Source: Branchiostoma floridae
Taxonomy: Eukaryota; Chordata; Leptocardii; Amphioxiformes; Branchiostomatidae
NCBI RefSeq assembly: GCF_000003815.2
Contig: NC_049990.1
Location: 8,036,758 to 8,100,757, forward strand
DNA: 64,000 nucleotides
Direction: 5' to 3'
A program made the translations under genes and the position numbers. Positions 26,401-38,400 of this stretch are shown here, in pieces (positions within the stretch are counted from its first letter, which is position 1; each line of letters starts with the position of its first letter). The notes under the pieces were generated by a model, which had not been told where the DNA came from, made no database searches, and worked only from the letters and a program-made list of their open reading frames with translations.

Positions 26401-29400
26401 ATTTTTCCAGGTTCACCTGCCGAGGGCTGTTTGAGCGGCACAAGCTGCTCTTCTCCTTCCAGATGTGCGCCAAGATCCTGGAGAATGCTGGGAAACTGAA
26501 CATGGACGAGTACAACTTCTTCCTCAGGGGTGGAGTGGTCAGTACCAGATTTTTGTTTTTATTCTAAAGAATTTATTTTGAAGATATTAAAAAAATCATG
26601 TTGCAAAATCAAAATGCCTTCATATTACATGTGAAACTATCTTAATGTAGAAAAAAAACCTAATACTTAAGGCAGGGGAAAAGGCAGGGGAAACAGGTTA
26701 TACAATTCAACAGCCCATGCAGTACCGAACTAGAAAAGTATCGAACCATTAACTGAAAGTGGGAGTAACAACATCTAGTGCATTTACCTGATGATTACTA
26801 CATTTATAACTACAATGAAGTGCTTAAGGTTTTCATATGAATTTAGATATTCTAGCACATTTGAAATGACTTTGTCTGCCCCTTGCATGTCCCTTCATCC
26901 CTACCTCCTTTTACTCCATCAACACATGCTTATAAAGGTCATTAAAAGGAATAGGTCCAAGAACAGAAGGAGGAGCCTGGTAACATGGGTAAGATCCACA
27001 TGTTGGTGTTCAGGTGATAAACTTGTGAACACCTTTGTGCCTATGTGAACACACCTGTCAGGTGAACACACAGAATGCTTTGGTCCGTTGGTGAACACAG
27101 GTTTCATTTCAGCGACACTTATGACAGTGTCAATACCTTTCCCATCTATTTTGTGTCCTGATTGCACATGTTCATCCTTTCTGAAAAATGTCCTTGACCA
27201 CAATGTTTCATTTTCAAACAAGGCAACTTTTGTTTTTCATTGCAGAACTGGATCTATTATCTATTTGTCTTTAATTTGATATTATTAAGAGAAAGACTAT
27301 AGCAAACTTCCTTGATGTAATAGCGTGCCATTATTTATATGATAGCCTGAAAAATGGTGCACAGTCTGACAATTTTTCAACTTGCCAGAATTTTTTTGTA
27401 TTCCAAAATCTAAGGTGCCACTCCAAAGGGTGTTATACAGAGACTAAAGCACTAATGATAATTTAATTTAGATACTGCAGCAAGTTAGCAAAAAGAACAG
27501 AATTCATTCTCTTTTCAGCACAGGAGAATCGTCCCTTTCTATAACAAAGCCAACTTTCTGTAAATCTGTTGTGCCATTCCAAAGGGTGTCATTCAATTAC
27601 ACAGAGGTTTGGCATTGACTTTGTATGAATTGAACTAACACAATACACGTAAAGCACCAGGCAGTGACAGAGGTATATGATATAAATGTATCCTTTGACA
27701 GTGGTGTGTCGAAGGTTCCTGGAAGTTTGTACCAATGTGTTTGTGTATCTGTAGGTAATGGACCGTGCTGACCAGATGGACAACCCCTGCACAACATGGC
27801 TGGTGGACTCTTCCTGGGACAACATCACTGAACTGGACAAGTCAGTTCTGCTTCTTACTTCCGATCGTATAGAATCTCCTCTTGATGATATTTCATCTTT
27901 ATATACTCTTTTTGTCCCCATAAGGAAAGTATTTGGCATTGCTAAAATTTGTAATAACCAAAATAAATCACCTGACAAGTCCTCCTAACCACTGCAGAAT
28001 TACTAAGCATAACTCAAAGGTTTTACCCTACCAGGTTGAAATACTTGACAGCCTTGATTCTAGCTAAGACAGCATTGGAAGCAATGTTGTTTATTTTATT
28101 GAGATATCGGTTGGTTAGTTCTTCCTGGAGTCCAACCACATGGAAACAATTTAATAAAATACAACAAAATACAACTTTAACAAATGTGGCAAACTTAACA
28201 GATATTGGGAGAGATCAGAGATAAATACAAAACAGATGTGTAAATAATATATTAGTGAAAATACGATACATGTAAAAGTAACACCTTTTTTCCTTTCAGA
28301 CTGACCAACTTCCACGGGATCATGACGTCCTTTGAGCAGTACCCACGTGACTGGCACATCTGGTACACAGCCTCTGAGCCGGAGAGGTCACCTCTACCAG
28401 GTAAAATATACCACACCTTTCTTCAATTCTGCTTTTTTTTCTTTAGTTAAAAGGGTGACAAAGGTGCTGCACTCCTTTGCCCTTGCCACAAACACATTAA
28501 TTTTATGCCATGGAGCAGATCCTTTGACAAGTGTAAAATTAGATGTGGCTACAGTCTTCAACTGTGACTGTGTTTGACAGTAGTTATGTCCTTCAGGAAA
28601 CCTTAGAAGGCCACATTTTTACTTAAAATTCCCTTAAACACCACACCTTGGAAGGGTGGAAACCCCCCTTCCACACCATCTCAAGCATGATCTCTCTGCT
28701 TCCCTTATTCCTTTATTCAGATACCCTTTAGCCCTATTTATGGCTAGTCTACCAGGGTTCAAAGTTTTCCTAAAAATTGTTAATATATACATCAAGCAAA
28801 ATGATATCCTTCCTTTTTAGCTCCAGTTTGCTCCTCTGATTAATCCCCAAATGTCCATCTTACAAATGAGTCAAGTGTAGCTGCTGTTAGGTGACATACA
28901 GCTTTACTTACAGTAGATAGAAAATGTATTTTTGTTATAACCATAGAGTTTTAGTGTATCACAATCAAATTGCATTATGTTTTTATAGACTGTTTTGCAT
29001 CACTTGATCCATCAAATTTGTTTCTCGTATAATAATGATGTTATAAATGGATATTGACTCTACACTACCTTACCACAGGTGAATGGGACAATGCTTGCAA
29101 TGAGTTGCAGCGCATGTTGATTGTCCGCTCCCTCCGTCCGGACCGCGTCTCCTTCTGTGTCACGTCCTTCATCGTGAACAACCTGGGATCCAAGTTTGTG
29201 GAGCCCCCTGTTCTGGACATGAAGGCTGTGGTGGACGACTCAACAACAAAAACACCCCTCATCTTTGTACTCTCCCCTGGAGTGGTAGGTCCTGGTTTGC
29301 TTATTTTATGTCATCTTTGCTTGGAAAGAGACAAAAGTTAACCATGGGGGTTTATTGTAAACTTGTGTATGTGAATTTACCGCTACCAGGGACAAGTATG

Positions 29401-32400
29401 TTTGTGTTTGTGTGTTTGTCTATGGTACTCAAAAGATTTTTTTCTGTGTGGTCGGTGTTTGGCACAAAGTGTTTCAATGGTGTTCAGCACCAAGGACAGG
29501 TATACTTGACTGTGTGTGGATGGTATTCAGCACCAAGGACAGGTCTGCTTGACTGTGAATGAATGGAGTCCAGCACCAAGGACAGGTCTGCTTGACTGTA
29601 TGGACAGTAATCAGCACCAGGGACAGGTGTGTTTACCTGTCTGTGGATGGCATTCAGCACCAAGGACATGTATATTAGATTGTATATGGGGTATAAGTAT
29701 AGATGGGGGTGACATCTCTCATTTTACATCTCGTTTTCAGGACCCCACCAGCAGCCTTCTGAGCCTGGCAGAACAGTCAGGAATGGCCAGCAGGTTCCAC
29801 GCCCTGTCTCTGGGGCAGGGGCAGGCTCCTATTGCTACTAGGATGATCAAAGAAGGTGTCCGAGAGGTAAGGTTCCTTTATGAAGACTTGTTGCTATATC
29901 TACATGTGTGTATTATTGTCTCTGGGACAGTGACATGTCTTCTATCTCCTCTTCTTAGTGTGTTCACTTCCATAGGTAATGTTCGGTTGTTTCTGATGTG
30001 TTCAGAAGTGTTCAAGTGGCTGCCATCATAGTGTGTACAGTTCCAAAAGTATTGTTCAGTTGTTTCTGATGTGTTGCAATGCACAGTGGCTGCCACTGTA
30101 CTTTTCAAGGTCGCACATGTAATCTAATATAAAAAATCCATCTCTCACCCAGGGCAACTGGGTGTTCCTGGCTGGCTTCATATTGTTTACACTTCAATAA
30201 ATAATGTTAAGTTGTTTATGTTGCGTTGTAATGCTCAGTGGCAACATGCTTCAAGACTGTACTTTTCAAGACCACACACATACACTCGCTTTACACTAGG
30301 TTTTTCTGAGACGTCTTGGCCAAAACCGTCTCAAGACCGTCTCAGCCAAGACGTCTCAGCCTCAGTGTAAAGAGCGATTTGGGGTCTCAAGACCAGATTC
30401 CTGCTGTGCGTCTTGAGACCACATCAGATGTGGTCTCAAGACGCTCAGCAGGGGTGTGAAGACGCACAGCAGGAGTGCCAAGACCCATTTTTTACTGTGT
30501 AAAGAGAACGGTCTCAGAAAATTCGTCTCAGAGCCTGCTTAGGGCCAACTTTGAGCGGTATTTGTAGGTCAAAGGGTATGTATCATTGAGCCTACCAAGT
30601 GCAATCTCTACAGCATTTTGGATCTGTGTTTACTAGGAGGTTGTTTTTCATTGTAAATTTTTTTTATTTATTTTCGACACCTTTTTTTACCTCTTCAAAC
30701 AGGGACTGTTTTTTTCTGATAGTTGTTGGAGTCCACTACAATCCAACCTTCTATATTTCCCCTGCATTTGTGGAAAAACTGCCTACTTATTACGGAGGAA
30801 AGTGTGTGGTTAAATGCAGAGACACAGAATAATGTCTGCAAGCCTGCTCTGCAGGGAGTCCAAGACAGCTTGTCACAGCGTGTGTAAAGCTCTCGTTAAA
30901 GGTCTTGGCTGAGACGGTCTTGGCCAAGACGTCTAAGAAAAACCTAGTGTAAAGCGAGTCATAATCTAAACAGATTATCAATCAATTCCTCGTCCAGGGC
31001 AACTGCTCGTTCCTGGCTGACTTCATATTGTGTACAGTTCCTTAAGTAAGGTTCAGTTGTTTCAGATGTGCTGCAATGCTCAGTGGCAACATCCTTCAAG
31101 ACTATACTTTTCAAGGCCACACACATGACCTAAAATGTAATCCATCCATCCATTGTCCAGGGTAACTGGGTGTTCCTGGCCAACTGCCACCTGTCGCTGA
31201 GCTGGATGCCGCAGCTGGACAAGCTGGTGGAGCAGCTGCAGATTGAGGAGCCCCACCCTGACTTCCGCCTGTGGCTCAGCTCCAGCCCCCACCCAGACTT
31301 CCCCATCTCCATCCTGCAGGCGGGCATCAAGATGACCACTGAACCTCCAAAGGTATGGAGAAGTACACTTTTGTTTCCTATGAAAGAATACTTAACTTTA
31401 TCTAATCATCACTTTAAAGAATAGTGGACCTGTCTGCTGCTATTTCCAGATGTGACAATGAAGTCCTGTGACTGCAGCAACGGGTCGTGAGTGCTACATA
31501 ATCTGTGTCGCCCCCTGTCTCTACTGCTTTTTTTTCTTTAATCAAAACAAAAACTTTTTATATAAGATATGCAATGGGTAACAATGATGCATTACATTAC
31601 AGTTTTTTGTCAACACAGACCACATCTACTTGACTAGCGTTTGTGACTAGATAATAAAACACTTAACTTAGCAGGTGGCCTAAGCAGTACATTTTGCCTA
31701 TACCTGGTAGACCAGAGAAAAATTTTGGGATCAACAAAGGGCATCATTTTAAATAGGGGTCAGATGAAAATCTCTCTATCAGTGCAGACTAAGATCATGT
31801 GACTACAATGCTGGCTTAGAAAAATGGCATTTTTATCTGTGTCATTTTAAAACCTTTTCTTTTATTCCTTTCCCAGGGTCTAAAGGCCAACATGAAGCGT
31901 CTGTACAACCTGATCACTGAGCAGCAGTTCTCACGCTGCCACAAACAGGACAAGTACAAGAAGCTGCTGCTTGGGCTGTGTCATTTTAAAACCTTTTCTT
32001 TTATCCTTTTTCCAGGGTCTGAAGGCCAACATGAAGCGCCTGTACAACCTGATCACTGAGCAGCAGTTCTCACGCTGCCACAAACAGGACAAGTACAAGA
32101 AGCTGCTGCTTGGGCTGTGTCATTTTAAAACCTTTTCTTTTATCCCTTTCCCAGGGTTTGAAGGCCAACATGAAGCGTCTGTACAATTGCAACCTGATCA
32201 CTGAGCAGCAGTTCACGCAATGCCACAAGCAGGGCAAGTACAAGAAGCTGCTGTTTGGGCTGTGTCATTTTAAAACCTTTTCTTTTATCCCTTTCCCAGG
32301 GTCTGAAGGCCAACATGAAGTGCCTGTACAACCTGATCACAGAGCAGCAGTTCTCGCGCTGCCACAAACAGGACAAGTACAAGAAGCTGCTGTTTGGGCT

Positions 32401-35400
32401 GTGTCATTTTAAAACCTTTTCTTTTATCCCTTTCCCAGGGTCTGAAGGCCAACATGAAGCGCCTGTACAACCTGATCACTGAGCAGCAGTTCTCGCGCTG
32501 CCACAAACAGGACAAGTACAAGAAGCTGCTGTTTGGGCTGTGTCATTTTAAAACCTTTTCTTTTATCCCTTTCCCAGGGTCTGAAGGCCAACATGAAGCG
32601 CCTGTACAACCTGATCACAGAGCAGCAGTTCACGCGCTGCCACAAACAAGACAAGTACAAGAAGCTGCTGTTTGGGCTCTGTCATTTTAAAACCTTTTTT
32701 TTTATCCCTTTCCCAGGGTCTGAAGGCCAACATGAAGCGCCTGTACAACCTGATCACAGAGCAGCAGTTCTCGCGCTGCCACAAACAGGACAAGTACAAG
32801 AAGCTGCTGTTTGGGCTCTGTCATTTTAAAACCTTTTTTTTTAATCCCTTTCCCAGGGTCTGAAGGCCAACATGAAGCGCCTGTACAACCTGATCACAGA
32901 GCAGCAGTTCACGCGCTGCCACAAACAGGACAAGTACAAGAAGCTGCTGTTTGGGCTCTGCTTCTTCCACTCCATCCTGCTGGAGCGCCGCAAGTTCCTC
33001 CAGCTGGGCTGGAACATCATCTACGGATTCAACGACTCCGACTTTGAGGTCAGATCACTCTTCATTTCTGTGCTTATCCCTTCAAGTCAGCTAGCATCAA
33101 TTTTGATGCATTTGATTAATACAGTCAGCTACAATTATAAGCTTTATCAATGCAACAAAAAGTAGTGACCCTTGTATGGCCAACTACAAGCTACAAAATG
33201 GAGATTCAAAAAAAGATTGTACATACTAGGCAATAAAGAGTAATATCATGATGACAAATCTGTATAATTTTATTACAGTTAGGTAGACCTGATAGTGGGT
33301 TAAAGTATCTTTTCTGATAACAAGAAATATATATCTATTATTGCATTTTGAAAAGTGTCACATCTTAAGATATATCTAAATCTACTTATGGCATTGAATA
33401 TCTTGCAATCTGCAACATGACTTGTATTTGGGAATGCTAAAAATATTTCCATATAATATGTATATATTATATATAGAGAGAGACAGAGACAGAGACAGAC
33501 AGAGAGACAGAAAGAAAGTAACATGCCTTAATACCACTGTAAATACTATACATCTAATAGCAAGGCTAAATGTAAAAGCATCTTGTCACATATCATTAGG
33601 TGTCTGAGAACTTGCTGAGTATCTACCTGGATGAGTATGATGAGACTCCATGGGACGCCCTGAAGTACCTGATCGCAGGAGTGAACTACGGAGGTCACAT
33701 CACAGACGACTGGGACCGCAGGCTGCTCATGACTTACATCATGGACATCTTCTCTGATGCTGCCGTGTCCGCTCCTTTCTACAAGTCAGTCTTTGTCTAT
33801 GTATTATGTACTGCACTTTTAAAAAAATTATCATGTGTAATATGATGTATCTATCATGCGATATTTATAGTATTTGATGCAATTTACCTTGCTATTAGAA
33901 AACTGTTTTCAGTGTCAGTTGTTAAGTGTTACAAATTGAATCTTTACTTACAGACTATCATGTTCAAATAGATGTTGCAGTACTAATAGAGACATATAAG
34001 GTGTATATATATGTCAAAGGTTCACCATTATGAGCTTTATTAATTAACGGGAGGTGCCCCAACACGGTACGCTTTTTCTTGCGCTCAAACTCATGGCGCT
34101 CCATCGCTAGTTGCCTGAGAGTGGTCAAATTTTGATGACTGATTTTTTTACACATAGATTTGAACAACATACTTGAATAAGAAATGTATTCATGTGGTTC
34201 ATGAACCTTTCGCGCTGCGTGTTACAAGCGGCAAACACTGCGAGACAATTTCGTGTATGTAACCTTCCAATTTTGTGCTACGCTGGACAGTGTGCCTAAC
34301 TCGGTACGCTTTTTTTACATTTTGCTCTCTTCAGAAGTAAGTGGTAAATTTAAGTACACGGAAGAAAAATTAATAGTATGATATTTTAGCTTTCTTTTGA
34401 CAGTAAAATCGTGACTGTATGTACTTCTTGTCTCACATGAGGAAGGCTGTACCTAGAACAATCCAGCTGATGTTACGGGCAATGGGCTGAATGCACTGAT
34501 TGTGAATGCCCGACTAAAAAAAACATTACGAAAAAACGACACCGCCAACATCAACAAAACTCTGTCTGATTATATGAAAATATCATCTACATCTCTCTAT
34601 CAAGTCTTATTTTCATAGACAGCACGAATCATTTGTTACAGTCAAATAAATCTTTGGAGCGTTCTCTAGTCTGCCACCTTCACGGCCACACTCCCTTAGG
34701 AGTACAATGGTGGCAATGTTTATGTCGCTTCCTTTTGGTTGCTTTTCAACTCAACAAACATTTGAAGACCCATATTTATGTGTATCATGGCAGTTTGTGA
34801 CTGCTTGAAAGAGTTCGTATAGTTAGCGACACGAGCCGCCAATACGCAGAGGCCGGTGACTGCAGTGATTCAGCACTGTCAACATTACTGTTAGAATTCT
34901 GTTTTTAAAAAAAACATGAAGTAAATATGTTAAAGTATACTTGGAATGCAAATTAAAGCTGTGTGCATGGACTTGGTTTATTTACCTTTGTAATCAGCAT
35001 AGTCAGTGGTAACAAACAAGGTGTACTTATGGATGATAAGATCAGCAAAAAATCCGTTCCGTCTTACGACGGGAACCGTCTTAGGGCGGCCCCCGTTACA
35101 GATCTCTTCATTCAAATCAAATTTTCTTTGGTTTGGTATCTTTTCCAACTAAATTTGTCCTACATACTGTTGAGTTGCTTTTTTTCATAACTTTACTAAT
35201 TTCAAGGCAACTTTGTTCTTTACAAATATAGAAAGATTCATTTGATAATGTTCAATCCAAGGGTCGGCTCAACTTGGACATGTTGTAATGGATTGCATTC
35301 GCCTTTCAGGAGACCATGAAAACAGCTTCATTACTCAGATTAGGTTACCCTACTGGCTGCAATGATACACATAAATTAGGTAAATGATAATCTCTTGCAC

Positions 35401-38400
35401 ATCCCTCCCAGGTTGTCCAGCCTGCCCACCTACTACATCCCCAAGGACGGCCCCCTGCAGACCTACAAGGAGTACATCAGCATGCTACCCGGAGTGGACC
35501 ACCCAGAGGCCTTCGGACAGCATCCAAACGCTGACATCGCCAGCCAGATCACCGAGACACGCACGCTGTTCGAAACTCTGCTGTCGCTGGTGCCACAGGT
35601 GTCGGCCGGTGGGAAGGGAGAGAGCAAAGAAGACAAGGTAGGGATTTGATGTGAAATTTGTTGTCATTGTGTTACGGAATGGGCAAACATCATGAAAACG
35701 GCAAAAGCAAAGTTTTTTGGTGGGTTCTAAATTGGAGACATGCAAGGATGACTGACGTTCCTTTGCTATGACTTGCTGACTGTGAGGATACAAGGCTTTG
35801 CTTTGCCTTTCTTTGTGTATTATTTAGTACTAAGTGTTTTATCTAGAAATTCAGAGCAAGTGGGTGTTAAAGCTGGTGTGGAGAATATACCCAAAGCAAA
35901 TGTAACAGTTGAAGAATCTAAGCTACATCACCCCAAATTGAATATTGACAAGGTGGTGCAGATATTATAAAACGGCGATAAAGCGTCTTTCCTCCATCAA
36001 AGGGAGAGCACTGATGTTTAATGTCAGTAGTTAGCTCATTTATTTTACAGTATCCCTCAGACTAAGAGAATCCCATTCTTCTATGCCCTTGTAGGTTCTC
36101 CAGCTTGCAGCTGATGTTCTACAGAAGGTGCCAGAGAACATTGACTACGAGGGCACAGCCAAGATCCTGGATGGAGACAACTCACCTCTCAATGTCGTCC
36201 TGCTGCAGGTAAGACTTGCAAAAGCAATCAATGCACAATGATCGGTACCATTCATACCTGAAAATTAGTGGTCGCTTGAGTGTTGCGATTCTACATCACA
36301 AATGTCTGGAGTAAAGGCACAGCTAGAGGGGTTCTGGTCCCTGCCCTTGTCTTTTTACATGTGTTATTTTCACACTTTTTTGAATATGTAAATGAATTAG
36401 ATAAAACATTGATGTCCCCCCCAAAAAAGATGCTTATAGCGATGTAATCTTATTGACCATAATGATAAATGTTGTTATTTCAGTGGTTAACATCAACTCC
36501 ATTCATGTCACCATTTTTATATGTTTGCAATGTTGATCATGAATAAAAGAATTTTAGATCTACACCTAGATGCTAAGACAAGCACAACCAATTTCTGTTT
36601 CAGGAAATCCAACGGTACAATGCGCTGTTGGAGGTCATGCGGAAGTCTTTGGTTGAACTTGAGAAGGGCATCAAGGGCATTGTGGTGATGTCCAGTGACC
36701 TTGAAGAGACCTTCAACTGCATCTTTGCTGCCACTGTGCCACCGTTGTGGGAATTTGTAAGTCATGCATATCAGATAATGCCTATAATGGTCTATTTTGT
36801 AACAGTCATGTATGCAGGTACATTATGTTGGGGTAGCCTTTTAGTTCCATTATAGTGATTGCTGGCTCAATACTTGGTTAACATGCAAAAGGATTGAGCC
36901 AGCAGTCACTACTTGGTTAACATGCAAAAGGATTGAGCCAGCAGTCACTACAGAGGATGGTACTCAGGCTTATGTGACATGAAATTCTACTAGTCTTCTG
37001 TCAAGTCACAGGTTATTTCCTGTAATGCCCATTTGTCTATTCTAACTTGTACCAGTAAGATGCGTTATTCAGCACCATGGACATGTACAATGCATTAACT
37101 TAATGGGTTTGGATACCAGGCTACATTGTATTGGAGGTCTTTTAGATGCATTTTTTGCAATACGGTGTATGTACATTTATGTGACCAGTCTAAACTTATA
37201 ATTAGTAGATGTAAATCATATTCCATGTAAATCTCTGATGATGTCTCCCCTCAGGCCTATCCCTCCATGAAGCCCCTGGCGGCCTGGACTCGTGACCTGA
37301 TCCAGAGGGTGGAGCAGTTTGCCAAGTGGGCGGAGACGGCCCACCCGCCCGTCATCTTCTGGATGGCGGGATTCACCTTCCCCACGGGATTCCTCACCGC
37401 CGTGCTGCAGACGTCTGCTCGGCAGAACAGCGTGTCCGTGGACTCCCTGTCCTGGGAGTTTGTGGTGTCCACTGTGGACGACAACAACATCACTGGGGCA
37501 CCGAAGGTGTGTGTCACGATGATTATCATCCTCTGGGTCAAATTTTCAGTAATCAGATGTAAACTGCATTTTCACCCTTATATAAAAAAAAAGACTGTTA
37601 TAGTAAAAGATTCAAGAATTTCAACAATGATGACATAGGTGGAGTGCGTAATCCATTGCTTAGTGGCCTTGCCTCTGGATGTAGAAGCCGTTAAATCCAA
37701 CTCTACTGAGTCATTAACCCAACATGTACACTACTTGAAAGTGTGCAGTCCTCATGATGGGACGTTAAGCTATTGTCAATCTTCATCGTGCTTGTTGAAA
37801 AGAGCTAGAGGAATTTCCCTCAGGTACAAAGGACCAGTAAAAAATTGTACATAACACCATGTCATCTCTGTCACAATCAGTGGAAGAGTTGTTCTTCAAT
37901 GAATTAAACTCCATCGATATCACCTTCTCTTTCACTATCTTTTATGACACAGCCTGTCTCTTCCTATACAGTATGCTGATATGATGTTTTACTGTTGTAT
38001 CTAGGACGGTGTGTGGGTGAAAGGCCTGTTCCTGGAGGGAGCTGGATGGGACAAGAAGAACGCCTGTCTGATAGAAGCTGACCCCATGCAGCTGGTCTGC
38101 TCCATCCCGACCATCCACTTCAAACCTGTAGAGAACAAGAAGAAGAGCAGCAAAGGTAGGAAAACCCTTTTCTCTGTTTTGAACTTGATGTGAATCAGGT
38201 AGTTTGCAATCATGTTGTGTTTTATCATTTTCTTGGACAATGATAATTTTGTTCTGGGAGATACATTTGTAACAGTTACTTTACTTCCACTAGGAATAAA
38301 CGAGAATGCCATTATTGGTAGAGTCTGACCAAGTGTAAAATGGCATTATTTAGAATGATGATAATTATAAAAAGTTAACACTAAGCAGTTGTAGGGGCTC

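Larger units (their letters stand above)
22443..33048 (+). other. DNAH2: DNAH2 module: AAA5 and AAA6
   Basis: Exon 27 (22443-22784, the longest visible) begins AAA5 with [20 protein letters not shown] and has [19 protein letters not shown]. Neither AAA5 nor AAA6 shows a P-loop, as expected for dyneins. Exons 33-39 form AAA6, with [51 protein letters not shown], and the motif ending [14 protein letters not shown] in exon 39. Exon 31 is interrupted by the run of Ns. Confidence 0.88.

Noticed and set aside
31971..32829. Series of similar ~75-100 codon frames on both strands
   Set aside because: Shadow frames of the tandemly repeated exon 39 boundary; they cross acceptors and intron sequence.
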